Source: an uncultured bacterium
Lineage (GTDB): Bacteria; Verrucomicrobiota; Verrucomicrobiia; Opitutales; Intestinicryptomonadaceae
Direction of reading: 5' to 3'
Assembly (NCBI GenBank): GCA_905214995.1
Contig: CAJMOT010000083.1
Span: forward strand, 1-10,635
Length of the DNA: 10,635 nt
The position numbers were made by a program, and so were the translations under genes. The notes beneath the pieces were generated by a model that made no database searches, was not told where the DNA came from, and was given only the letters and a program-made list of their open reading frames with translations. Position 1 is the stretch's first letter; every line of letters begins with the position of its first letter. Below, in pieces: positions 1 to 6,606 of the stretch.

Positions 1-1651
1 AGTTGGCGGCCGACGCCGCGTGCCTGCCGGTCGTCCCGCCGCTAAGCCAGAATTCGCTCGCGGGAATGTCCGCCGAGCGCGTGCAGCGCAGGTCGTCGAA
101 CGGCCCGCCGTACGCCTCGAGAATCGAGAGCATTCCGTTTTTGTGGCAGAGCTCGGTGAAGTAGTCGAAATAGTTTTCGGCGAAGAGGTCGGAGACCGTG
201 CGCTGGAAGTCGTAGAGGAAGCGCGCGGATTTTGCGGGGCTTTCGACCGCGTACCCGAGCGCCGCCGGCAGCCACTTTACCGCGTCGTATCCGCGCCGCT
301 TTTTGAACTCGGCGGCGAAGTCCTCCGTCCAGTTTTGCCCGCCCACCTCGAAGGAGTCTATGGTGGCGTATTTGAGCGTTCCCTTTCCGAGGTCGGTCTC
401 CATTATCGCCATGTAGTTCGGCCAGTGCGCGTCGAGTCCGCGCTTTGAGAGCTTGTCGCATTCCAAACCCCTGTATGTCGTCGGGGCGTTCATTCTGCCC
501 GTGGACGTGTAGCCTATGCGCAGGATTGTCCAGCCGCCGCTTTCGGGCTTCCAGTCGAGCCTGCCGTCGGGCGACATCTTGCCGGTCAGGTCGATTATTT
601 CGGAAACCGCCGGCGCCTTCGCGTGCGCGCCGCTCCGCGGCGGGGCGTAGGCGAACGAGTTCTGCGACGAATTTGCGGCGGCGACGTTGTCGACGGAAAC
701 CTCGGGCGACAGCCTCAGGGTTTTCAGTCGGATCGGAGTTTTGGAGGATTCCCACGCATAAGTTTTATTGTATGAGAAATCGATCCTGAAAATTTTTCCC
801 CTCGCGGGTTTTTCCCCTCCGAGGGGGGCGAATTTCGGCGTGCCCTTGTCCTGCGGGTTCTTGTAGCTTATCGCGCCGGCCTTGCGGAAATTTTCGCCGT
901 CTTCGGAAGAAAATATCTCCGCCGTAAAGTGGATTCTGTCGCCCTCAAACGCAAATTCCGCCGTGCGCGCCTCCACCGTTTCCGGATATTCGAGGAAGAT
1001 AGAAACTTTTCCGCCCTCCTTTTCTATCGGCAGCGGGCACGGGGAATCGTCGGAGCCTCCGGAGAGTTTTTCGCAGCCCGCGAGTTCGGGCGACGACGAA
1101 ATTTTCGGCTCCGGCAGCGGCTCTTGCGCCGGCAGCGCGAGGACTGCGATGTCGCGGTAAAACCCCTTGTAATCCGGCGGCTTCGGCAGGACTATCGGCG
1201 CGGTTTCGCCCGCCCTTACCCGCTTTTGGGTGTGGACGAGGCACTTCATAGAATCTTCCGGCTTTATCCACGGGCCTCCGGAGCTCGACCACCCCGGGCA
1301 GTTGTGGACGCCGAGCGACAGCCCCAGCCTTTTGGCTTCCGCGCCCGCGTGCCGCATGAGCTCGCGCCACAGAGGGGTCATTATCTGCGCGTCGGGAACG
1401 TTCGGGATTTTCCCGTAGCAGTTTGGTATGAAAATGTGCGCCGCCGAATAGCCGATGTCTTTCATCGCCTCGAGGTCGCGCGTGATGCCCTCCTTTGTTA
1501 TATGGTTTGTGGTGAAGTGCCACCACGTTTCGGCGCGCGCGTCGGGCGGCGGGTTTTTAAAGTCGCCCTCTATGGTTCCCGCAAGCGCGGGTACTTGAAC
1601 CGATGCGAGCGCGGCGAGCGCCGCCAACTTTCCGAATTTTTCCCGTATCAT
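1..1651 (-). CDS. GH106-family glycoside hydrolase (alpha-L-rhamnosidase-like), exported, 3' end beyond window
   Basis: I translated the minus strand from ATG at 1651 and found an open frame of 550 codons to the window edge, without a stop. GGAGG at 1659-1663 sits 7 nt upstream of the ATG and fixes the start. Residues 1-24 form a signal peptide ending ALA. Residues 43-46 read WWHF, followed by TKEGITRDLEAMKDIGY (52-68). Residues 116-128 read HNCPGWSSSGGPW, then GLECDK (395-400), IDSFEVGGQNWTEDF (431-445), EFKKRRGYD (448-456), EAYGG (512-516) and DIPASEFW (528-535). This succession is what I recognise as GH106, whose characterised members remove terminal alpha-L-rhamnose from plant polysaccharides such as rhamnogalacturonans. 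Glu435, Glu512 and Glu533 lie in the most conserved blocks and are candidates for catalytic or metal-binding residues. GH106 proteins are usually much longer, so the remaining catalytic-barrel part and accessory beta domains should lie outside the window. Substrate is inferred from family only. Confidence 0.88.
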   Translation of the reverse strand, partial: MIREKFGKLAALAALASVQVPALAGTIEGDFKNPPPDARAETWWHFTTNHITKEGITRDLEAMKDIGYSAAHIFIPNCYGKIPNVPDAQIMTPLWRELMRHAGAEAKRLGLSLGVHNCPGWSSSGGPWIKPEDSMKCLVHTQKRVRAGETAPIVLPKPPDYKGFYRDIAVLALPAQEPLPEPKISSSPELAGCEKLSGGSDDSPCPLPIEKEGGKVSIFLEYPETVEARTAEFAFEGDRIHFTAEIFSSEDGENFRKAGAISYKNPQDKGTPKFAPLGGEKPARGKIFRIDFSYNKTYAWESSKTPIRLKTLRLSPEVSVDNVAAANSSQNSFAYAPPRSGAHAKAPAVSEIIDLTGKMSPDGRLDWKPESGGWTILRIGYTSTGRMNAPTTYRGLECDKLSKRGLDAHWPNYMAIMETDLGKGTLKYATIDSFEVGGQNWTEDFAAEFKKRRGYDAVKWLPAALGYAVESPAKSARFLYDFQRTVSDLFAENYFDYFTELCHKNGMLSILEAYGGPFDDLRCTRSADIPASEFWLSGGTTGRHAASAAN

Positions 1652-1684
1652 ATCGTTTCCTCCGTAAAAGCGTTATATTTGGAA

Positions 1685-1713
1685 AAACTAAATTTTGCGC
1701 GCAGGTGTGTCAA
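1685..1713 (-). promoter_or_regulatory. Candidate sigma-70-type promoter of the GH106 gene
   Basis: On the minus strand a perfect TTGACA (1713-1708) is followed after exactly 17 nt by TAGTTT (1690-1685), which is a weak -10 match. Transcription would begin near 1678, giving a leader of about 27 nt that contains the GGAGG ribosome binding site. The surrounding 1652-1822 interval is much more AT-rich than the flanking genes, as expected for a divergent promoter region. Confidence 0.45.
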
Positions 1714-1786
1714 TATATTTTGATTATTGTAGGAATTATTGGTTTTTGTAAAAAGATTGTTTGAAAAATAAAACGAAGTTTGATAC

Positions 1787-1814
1787 TTGACCTGCGTTCG
1801 CCCCCGTTTAACAT
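1787..1814 (+). promoter_or_regulatory. Candidate promoter of the SGNH esterase gene, probably giving a leaderless mRNA
   Basis: TTGACC (1787-1792) and TAACAT (1809-1814) are separated by 16 nt. The start codon at 1823 lies only 8 nt after the -10 box, so transcription would start at or within a few bases of the ATG. No Shine-Dalgarno sequence is present before that ATG, which fits a leaderless message. The -10 matches consensus at only 4 of 6 positions. Confidence 0.35.
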
Positions 1815-1822
1815 TTCCGGCC

Positions 1823-3208
1823 ATGAAAAGATTTATTCTCGCGCTCGCCCTGTCGGCGCTCTCCGCGTCGGCATTCGCCGCCGGCAAAATCTCGTCGCCC
1901 GTATTGAAATCGGGCGATACCGTCGCCTTCGTCGGCGACAGCATCACCCACGGCGGACACGCCGCAGAGCACATAATGCTCTACTATATCACCCGCTATC
2001 CCGACATGCGCGCGAAGTTTCTGAACCTCGGCATAGGCGGAGATTCGGCGGGCGGCCTGCTGCGCCGCATGGATTCCGAAATCCTGAAATCCCGCCCGAG
2101 CGTCTCGTTTCTTATGATCGGCATGAACGACTGCAACCGCAACCTCTATGCCGCCGACTCCAAACTCTCTTTCGCCGAGAGGGAAAAGCGGATTGCGGAA
2201 ACGGACAAAAGGTACGCCGAAAACCTCGAAAAAGTCGTCGACGCGCTCTCCAAAAATTCCCGCACCCTCGTGCTGTTTACCCCGTCGATTTACGACCAGA
2301 CCGCCAAAATAAAGGCGCCCGCAAACGTCGGCGTAAACGGCGCCCTGAAACGGTACGGCGAGATTGGCGCAAAAATCGCGGCCTCCCGCAAAAATGTCAT
2401 TGTGGCCGACATTTGGTCCGCCCTGCAAGACATCAACGAGGCCCTCCAAAAGTCCGACCCCTCCGCCACCGTCATAGGCCCCGACAGGGTTCACCCCTCT
2501 TCCGCGGGCGGATTTGCGATGGCGCAAAAATACCTTTCCGACGCCCATGAAAGCCCCGTCGTCTCCAAAGTCTCCGTCGTCGCGGGCGAAAATCCGCAGG
2601 CGGCCCTTCTCGAAAACTGCGACATCTCGGAGCTCAAATCGCGCGACGGCGGCGTGTCCTTCAAGCTGCTGGAATTTTCCCTCCCCGTCGTACTCTCGAA
2701 AAACGCCGACCCAGCCGAGGCGCGCACGGATTTTCAGGAAAACTTCAACCGCGAAATCCTCAAAGTCAAAGGGCTCGCCAAAGGTTCCTACGAAGTCCGC
2801 ATAGACGGCGCCTGCGTCGGAACCTATTCGGCTTCCGAACTCGGCGCAGGCGTAAACCTCGCCGGCAACGACAAAACCCCCCAGTACGCCCAGGCGGAAA
2901 AAGTCGCAAAAATATGCTCCGAAATCCGCGGCAAATACGCCGCCCAGCGCAACCTCTACTATGTCGAACACTTCCTCCTCAAAGGCAAAATATCCGACTT
3001 TTCCGACGTCCAAAAGTGCGTCGCCGCTGCGCGCGAAATCCTCGAAAGCGGCAAAGCTTACGGCTACGGAAAATTCGCCCTCGAATTTTACCTGAAAAAT
3101 AAACCCCTCGAAAAGCAAATGCTCGACGAAGCCTTCGCCCTTCAAAACGACGCCTACGCCGCCGCGGAAACAAAAACGCATTCCTATGAAATAATCCCGT
3201 TAAAATGA
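1823..3208 (+). CDS. Exported SGNH/GDSL-family esterase with C-terminal extension
   Basis: This 461-residue protein has all four SGNH blocks: VGDSITHG with nucleophile Ser40, NLGIGGDS with oxyanion Gly72, GMND with Asn102, and DRVHP with Asp221 and His224 completing the triad. The ATG at 1823 is preferred because a clean signal peptide follows (about 1-19, ending AFA). An upstream in-frame TTG at 1787 would add 12 non-signal residues and overlaps the likely -35 box. The catalytic domain covers about 25-240. Residues 245-461 form a second region with the segment KGSYEVRIDGACVG (320-333) and GVNLA (343-347), a pattern I associate with esterase-like proteins of Planctomycetes and Verrucomicrobia. 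Bacterial SGNH enzymes of this kind commonly deacetylate polysaccharides. The divergent GH106 neighbour supports a glycan-deacylating role, but the substrate is inferred. The product should be periplasmic or secreted. Confidence 0.88.
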   Translation: MKRFILALALSALSASAFAAGKISSPVLKSGDTVAFVGDSITHGGHAAEHIMLYYITRYPDMRAKFLNLGIGGDSAGGLLRRMDSEILKSRPSVSFLMIGMNDCNRNLYAADSKLSFAEREKRIAETDKRYAENLEKVVDALSKNSRTLVLFTPSIYDQTAKIKAPANVGVNGALKRYGEIGAKIAASRKNVIVADIWSALQDINEALQKSDPSATVIGPDRVHPSSAGGFAMAQKYLSDAHESPVVSKVSVVAGENPQAALLENCDISELKSRDGGVSFKLLEFSLPVVLSKNADPAEARTDFQENFNREILKVKGLAKGSYEVRIDGACVGTYSASELGAGVNLAGNDKTPQYAQAEKVAKICSEIRGKYAAQRNLYYVEHFLLKGKISDFSDVQKCVAAAREILESGKAYGYGKFALEFYLKNKPLEKQMLDEAFALQNDAYAAAETKTHSYEIIPLK

Positions 3209-3412
3209 TGGGCGCGAGGCGCAAAAGCAGATAAACGGCTTTTTATTCTGCAACGGTTTAAGTGTTCCGGGTTTCGAGATTGGCGGGGCATGGATTAAAG
3301 CGGCGTTGCGCGGCGGTTGGATTTTTGCGGCGAAATTAAAACGGCGTTTATTCTTTCTGGAATGAGATGTTGCCGAAAGCGTTTTTGTGAATATGATGGC
3401 AGGCGGTCTGCC

Positions 3413-3466
3413 GTCGCGGGGGATAGGGGCATTGCCGGAGGCAATCTCCGCAAGGGGGGCTATGCC
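3413..3466 (+). repeat. Hairpin repeat, copy 1
   Basis: This 54-nt unit recurs 72 nt downstream with a few substitutions and small indels. It contains a perfect hairpin ATTGCC-GGA-GGCAAT (3431-3445), then CTCCGCAAGGGGGGCTATGCC, which is shared almost exactly by copy 2. An 18-nt non-repeated spacer separates the copies. The layout resembles REP/BIME-type extragenic palindromic units. Whether it recurs elsewhere in the genome cannot be seen here. Confidence 0.7.
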
Positions 3467-3484
3467 ATGGGAGAGAAGAGTAGC

Positions 3485-3537
3485 GTTGCGGGGGATAGGA
3501 GTAATTGCGGAGCAATCTCCGTAAGGGGGGCTATGCC
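3485..3537 (+). repeat. Hairpin repeat, copy 2
   Basis: This second copy is 53 nt. Its hairpin is ATTGC-GGA-GCAAT (3504-3516). Relative to copy 1 it has lost one C on the 5' arm and one G on the 3' arm, so pairing is preserved. That paired change is a small sign that structure matters. The copy runs into a 9-bp perfect GC-rich stem at 3523-3543. Confidence 0.7.
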
Positions 3538-3543
3538 CCCCTT
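3523..3543 (+). other. GC-rich hairpin overlapping a possible leader-peptide start
   Basis: AAGGGGGGC (3523-3531) pairs perfectly with GCCCCCCTT (3535-3543) around a 3-nt TAT loop. The G-run could act as a ribosome binding site for the ATG at 3533, whose first two bases lie in the loop. No T-tract follows on the plus strand, so it is not a standard intrinsic terminator for plus-strand transcription. Confidence 0.55.
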
Positions 3544-3589
3544 CAATAAAATAGTTGCAATTTTTTGGGGGGTGTTCATAGTTCGTTAA
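3533..3589 (+). CDS. Possible ilvC leader peptide (18 aa, Ile/Val-rich)
   Basis: ATG at 3533 opens an 18-codon frame, MPPFNKIVAIFWGVFIVR, ending with TAA at 3587-3589, 27 nt before ilvC. Six of the last 12 codons are Ile or Val, products of the pathway that ilvC serves. A run of six G (3525-3530) precedes the ATG and could bind the ribosome, although it is locked in a hairpin. Ile/Val/Leu-rich leader peptides control ilv and leu operons by attenuation in many bacteria. Against this, I see no strong terminator between 3589 and 3617, only a weak AT stem GTTAA/TTAAC (3584-3605). The ATG also lies inside a repeat, so the frame could be chance. It is offered as a candidate only. Confidence 0.25.
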   Translation: MPPFNKIVAIFWGVFIVR

Positions 3590-3616
3590 TTAAAATTTTT
3601 TTAACAGGGAAAAAAT

Positions 3617-4705
3617 ATGGCACCAGCTAAGGTATACAAAGAGAAGGACGCGAATAAAAACGTCCTGAAAAATAAAACGCTCGCGGTGATCGGCTACGGC
3701 TCGCAGGGCCATGCTCACGCGCTGAACCTCAAGGACAGCGGCTACAATGTGGTGGTCGGCCTTTATCCCAAGAGCAAGTCGATTGAGGTCGCCAAGAAGC
3801 AGGGCTTCAAGGTTCTCCCCACCGCCGATGCGGTGAAGGCGGCGGACGTCATTATGGTTGCCGTTCCGGACATGCGCCAGGCGGACATATACGAAAAGGA
3901 CATCGCCCCGAATCTCACAAAGGGCAAGACGCTCGTATTCCTCCACGGGCTTTCGATACACTCCGGCCTCATCAAGGTTCCGGCGGGCGTGAATGTAATA
4001 ATGGTGGCTCCCAAGGGGCCGGGGCACACGGTGCGTTCGCAGTATCTCGAAAACAAGGGCGTTCCGGCGCTCATCGCGGTGGCGCAGGGCGGCAAGGACG
4101 CCAAGGCGATTGCGCTCGCATGGGCGGACGGCATCGGGGCGACCCGCGCGGGCGTCATAGAGACGACTTTCAAGGAGGAGATGGAAACCGACCTCTTCGG
4201 CGAGCAGGCCGTTCTCTGCGGCGGAGTAAGCGCGCTCATTCAGGCGGGTTTTGAAACCCTCGTAAAGGCCGGCTACAAGCCCGAAATGGCGTATTTCGAG
4301 TGCTGCCATGAGCTCAAGCTTATCGTCGACCTCATCAACCAGAGCGGCATTTCCGGAATGAGGTTCTCCATTTCGGAGACCGCCAAGTACGGCGACGTCA
4401 CCCGCGGCCCGCGCGTCATCACCGACAAGACCAAGAAGGAGATGGAAAAGATTCTCAAGGAGATCCAGTCGGGCAAATTTGTCAAGGAATGGGTCGCCGA
4501 GTACAAGGGCGGGCTCAAGAAATACAACAAGCTCCTTGCGGACGGCGAAAAGCACCCGATCGAAAAGGTAGGCCAGCGTCTCCGTTCCCTCATGCCGTGG
4601 GCTGCCAAGCAGAACATCAAGGGCGCGCAGGCGTCCTATTCCGCGGTTGTCGAGGCTCCCAAGGCCAAGGCGCCGAAGGCTCCCGCCAAGAGGGGCAAGA
4701 AATAA
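3617..4705 (+). CDS. ilvC: Ketol-acid reductoisomerase, class I type, with basic C-terminal tail
   Basis: IlvC converts acetolactate or acetohydroxybutyrate to dihydroxy acids in valine, leucine and isoleucine synthesis, using Mg2+ and NAD(P)H, in the cytoplasm. The 362-residue product has the nucleotide-binding loop GYGSQGHAHALNL (26-38), FLHGLSIHSG (108-117), PKGPGHTVR (132-140), the metal ligands Asp192 and Glu196 in TDLFGEQ, and Glu228 and Glu232 in ECCHELKLIVDL. AGGGA at 3606-3610, 6 nt before the ATG, is a fair ribosome binding site. The knotted domain ends near MPWAA (326-330). A tail of roughly 25 residues follows, made mainly of Lys, Ala and Pro (348-362), which typical 330-340-residue class I enzymes lack. 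Residue 50 in the cofactor loop is Tyr where Arg is common. The gene stands alone, without ilvB, ilvN or ilvD nearby, and ends at a strong terminator. Confidence 0.97.
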   Translation: MAPAKVYKEKDANKNVLKNKTLAVIGYGSQGHAHALNLKDSGYNVVVGLYPKSKSIEVAKKQGFKVLPTADAVKAADVIMVAVPDMRQADIYEKDIAPNLTKGKTLVFLHGLSIHSGLIKVPAGVNVIMVAPKGPGHTVRSQYLENKGVPALIAVAQGGKDAKAIALAWADGIGATRAGVIETTFKEEMETDLFGEQAVLCGGVSALIQAGFETLVKAGYKPEMAYFECCHELKLIVDLINQSGISGMRFSISETAKYGDVTRGPRVITDKTKKEMEKILKEIQSGKFVKEWVAEYKGGLKKYNKLLADGEKHPIEKVGQRLRSLMPWAAKQNIKGAQASYSAVVEAPKAKAPKAPAKRGKK

Positions 4706-4724
4706 GAATTCATTTTGAAAAGCG

Positions 4725-4758
4725 GACTCGGCCGAATCGTCGGCCGGGTCTTTTTTTT
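4725..4758 (+). terminator. Intrinsic terminator of ilvC
   Basis: GACTCGGCCGA (4725-4735) pairs with TCGGCCGGGTC (4740-4750) over 11 bp, with one T-G wobble, around a 4-nt loop. Eight T residues (4751-4758) follow immediately. It lies 20 nt after the ilvC stop codon. Confidence 0.93.
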
Positions 4759-4771
4759 AGTTTTTGAAGTT

Positions 4772-4819
4772 CCGCGCCTGCGGCGGCGCGGGGCTTTTTG
4801 AGGGGCGGATTTTTCCGCC
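4772..4819 (+). other. Two hairpins in the hemC leader
   Basis: The first hairpin, CCGCGCC (4772-4778) with GGCGCGG (4785-4791), is followed by GGC and five T, so it is terminator-like. The second, GGCGGA (4804-4809) with TCCGCC (4814-4819), has a TTTT loop. Both lie between the ilvC terminator and hemC. They could be a backup terminator or a leader structure. I recognise no riboswitch class and no clear promoter between 4759 and 4837. Confidence 0.5.
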
Positions 4820-4837
4820 TTCCGCCGCGTTTTTTGC

Positions 4838-5701
4838 ATGAAAAAGATAAGACTCGCAACCCGTTCCAGCCCTTTGGCGCTCGTGCAGGCGCGAATGGCC
4901 GCCGAATATCTCGGCGCGCGCATTTCCGGAGCGGAGTTTGAAATCGTCGAAATAAAGACGTCCGGCGACAGGCGGCAGGATTGGTCGCTCGAAAAGTTCG
5001 GGGGAAAGGGGCTTTTTACAAAGGAGATAGAGGACGCGCTCTTGGCGGGCGAGGCTGACATTGCGGTTCACAGCGCGAAGGATTTGCCGACCGAGTGTCC
5101 GGAGGGTCTTGAGATCGCCGGCTGCCTTCCGCGCGACGAATGCGCCGACACGCTGGTAATCCGCTCCGGAGTGCAGGTGCCGGCTCTCATAGCGTCGGGC
5201 AGCCCGCGCAGGAGGGCGCAGCTCAAAAAGATGTTCCCGCAGTCCGTTTGGACGGAGTTTAGGGGCAATGTTCACACGCGCCTCAAAAAGCTCGCGGGGG
5301 GAGCTGCGGACGCTTCGGCGCTTTCGCAAGCGGGCCTTTCGAGGCTCGGGATAGAGTTTTTCGAGGGCGTCGAATTTCGCGTTTTGAAACTCGACTTGTG
5401 CGTTCCCGCCGTGGGGCAGGGGATAATCGCGCTCCAGTGCAGGTCGGCGGACGCGCCGGCTCTCCGCCAGCTTTCGCACGCGCAAACCGGAGAGGCTTTC
5501 GCGCTCGAGAGGGAGTTTCTGTCGTCGCTCGGCGGAGGCTGCCAGAGCGCGTACGCAGCGAATTTCGACGGAAAAGTTTTCAGGATATTCCACGAGGAGT
5601 GCGGATTTCGGAAGATGGAGTTTCCGGAAAATTCCGGATTGGATGAGAGGCTTTCGGAGGTTAGAAAGCTTGCCGCCGAGCTGTCCGGCGCCCGCCGGTA
5701 A
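4838..5701 (+). CDS. hemC: Porphobilinogen deaminase (hydroxymethylbilane synthase)
   Basis: HemC joins four porphobilinogen units into hydroxymethylbilane in tetrapyrrole (heme, siroheme, cobamide) synthesis, in the cytoplasm. The 287-residue product shows RLATRSSPLALVQA (5-18), KTSGDRRQDW (40-49), GGKGLFTKEIEDALL (55-69), AVHSAKDLPTE (76-86) with the catalytic Asp, SGSPRRRAQL, FRGNVHTRLKKL, VPAVGQGIIALQCR, and GGGCQ carrying the Cys that holds the dipyrromethane cofactor. All key residues are intact. The length is slightly below the usual 300-315, the shortfall lying in the C-terminal domain after the cofactor Cys. No Shine-Dalgarno sequence precedes the ATG. No hemD, hemB or other heme gene is adjacent in the window. 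Confidence 0.97.
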   Translation: MKKIRLATRSSPLALVQARMAAEYLGARISGAEFEIVEIKTSGDRRQDWSLEKFGGKGLFTKEIEDALLAGEADIAVHSAKDLPTECPEGLEIAGCLPRDECADTLVIRSGVQVPALIASGSPRRRAQLKKMFPQSVWTEFRGNVHTRLKKLAGGAADASALSQAGLSRLGIEFFEGVEFRVLKLDLCVPAVGQGIIALQCRSADAPALRQLSHAQTGEAFALEREFLSSLGGGCQSAYAANFDGKVFRIFHEECGFRKMEFPENSGLDERLSEVRKLAAELSGARR

Positions 5702-5738
5702 AGTTTCGAGGCGCGCCCGCGGAGTCGCCAAAAAAAGC

Positions 5739-5766
5739 TTGAAATTTTCCGGTTTTAAGTTTCAAT
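5739..5766 (+). promoter_or_regulatory. Candidate promoter of the small secreted-protein gene, possibly leaderless
   Basis: TTGAAA (5739-5744) and TTCAAT (5761-5766) are 16 nt apart. The ATG at 5774 begins 7 nt after the -10 box, so the transcript would start at or next to the start codon. No ribosome binding site is present. The -10 match is modest, at 4 of 6. Confidence 0.35.
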
Positions 5767-5773
5767 CGTTTGC

Positions 5774-6448
5774 ATGAATCCCATTAAACGCACTTTTATC
5801 GCTCTTGCGGCAGCGACGGTAGCCGCCGTCGCCTTTGCCGCTCCCAAAGACGACCCCATCATAATCCAGCACACGAAGCTCGACGCCAAGCGTCTGCAGC
5901 CCACCGCCATCGCCAATTCGACCGGCCAGTGGACGCGCATAGAGATTCCGCTGTTCGCCAAGGAGAATCCCGACAACAAGGCCAACAACCAGAAGTGGAT
6001 TCGCAATGTCGACGTCGACTTGACGCTCGTGTACAAGGACCAGATGGCAACCGACAAGCGCTCGCTCGACAGCCTGATCGTTTTGCGCGCTAAGGCGAAG
6101 CTCTTCGCGATAGAGGTCAACAAGAAAATCCCCGTGGTGTTTTACATTCCCTCCGAGGCGTACGACATTTACAGGCTCTCCGCCGAGCCCTTCGCGTGGA
6201 AGATAGAAATTTCCATCAACGGCACGCCGATAGAGCTGACGAAGCAGAACATAAAGACGATGCTTTCAAAAAACATTTACAAGAATGACGAGCCCCAGAA
6301 GGTTTACGAGTCGTTCATGAAGCTCGTCGAAAAGTCTTCGAAGGTTAATCAGGGCGTATTGATGACGCTTCCCGAATGCCCGTTTAACGTGCAGATGTAC
6401 GAGTATTCGAAGTCGCCGATAGTGCCGAACTATCTGCCCTCGAAATAG
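5774..6448 (+). CDS. Small exported protein in the position of Amuc_1102
   Basis: This 224-residue protein has a signal peptide of about 22 residues ending AFA, so it should be periplasmic or outer-surface. The mature part has alternating hydrophobic stretches suggesting beta strands: WTRIEIPLF (53-61), VDVDLTLVY (79-87), IPVVFYIP (119-126) and AWKIEISINGTPIEL (141-155). A helical segment follows (156-189), then a short strand with the only Cys (202). I do not recognise a named domain. It lies directly before the pilM-like gene, where A. muciniphila has Amuc_1102 next to the Amuc_1101-1098 pilus-like genes, so a role in the same surface assembly is likely. That assignment is by position, not by a sequence match I could make. 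A 158-bp gap with a hairpin separates it from the next gene, so it may be its own transcription unit. Confidence 0.85.
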   Translation: MNPIKRTFIALAAATVAAVAFAAPKDDPIIIQHTKLDAKRLQPTAIANSTGQWTRIEIPLFAKENPDNKANNQKWIRNVDVDLTLVYKDQMATDKRSLDSLIVLRAKAKLFAIEVNKKIPVVFYIPSEAYDIYRLSAEPFAWKIEISINGTPIELTKQNIKTMLSKNIYKNDEPQKVYESFMKLVEKSSKVNQGVLMTLPECPFNVQMYEYSKSPIVPNYLPSK

Positions 6449-6459
6449 CCGTTTTTTTT

Positions 6460-6513
6460 CGGGCGCGCAAGCGCGTGCGAAATAGCGCCTTGCGCGCGCG
6501 CCCGCCACTTTTT
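6460..6513 (+). terminator. Possible weak terminator after the small exported-protein gene
   Basis: CGGGCGCGCAAG (6460-6471) can pair with CTTGCGCGCGCGCCCG (6489-6504), with a 2-nt bulge and a 17-nt loop region. Four bases later a run of five T begins (6509-6513). The stem is strong but the gap before a short T-run makes it an imperfect intrinsic terminator. An eight-T run (6452-6459) lies before the hairpin. Confidence 0.4.
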
Positions 6514-6606
6514 GCGCCGCCGGCTCAAAAAATGCTTTACTAAGGGCCGCAAAGCGTATTAGATTTATTCTTATTCCCGATTTATCTTACCCCCTTCACA
6601 TATAAG

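Larger units (their letters stand above)
3209..3616 (+). other. Long intergenic region upstream of ilvC with structured repeats
   Basis: This 408-bp gap has no convincing conventional gene. It holds an imperfect direct repeat of 14 bp (ATTAAARCGGCGTT at 3294-3307 and 3335-3348, period 41), a 5-bp hairpin GGCAG/CTGCC (3398-3412), two copies of a 53-54-bp hairpin repeat, a possible short leader ORF (3533-3589) and an AT-rich stretch running into ilvC. I see no convincing intrinsic terminator for the SGNH gene. The partial stem GCAGA/TCTGC at 3227-3251 is weak. Confidence 0.6.

Noticed and set aside
42..755. Arg-rich 237-residue minus-strand frame, with 945-1526 similar
   Set aside because: Both are out of frame with the GH106 coding sequence, which is open across the whole interval and carries family motifs.
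1787..1822. TTG start extending the SGNH protein by 12 residues
   Set aside because: The extension would place non-hydrophobic residues before a good signal peptide, and the TTG coincides with the likely -35 element.
1808..3181. 457-residue minus-strand frame opposite the SGNH esterase
   Set aside because: It is a Gly/Phe/Val-rich mirror translation of a gene with complete catalytic motifs, with no domain and no ribosome binding site.
3413..3537. CRISPR array
   Set aside because: Only two diverged units with an 18-nt spacer and no cas gene nearby; the internal hairpins fit an extragenic palindromic repeat better.
3523..3543. Intrinsic terminator for the upstream gene
   Set aside because: The stem is strong but no T-run follows it on the plus strand, and none lies in position for minus-strand transcription.
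3317..3589. 90-residue plus-strand frame in the ilvC upstream gap
   Set aside because: Most of it is translation of the two hairpin repeats, with no ribosome binding site at the start. Only its last 18 codons are kept, as a possible leader peptide.
3590..4555. 321-residue minus-strand frame opposite ilvC
   Set aside because: It is antisense to an unmistakable ketol-acid reductoisomerase and has no recognisable features.
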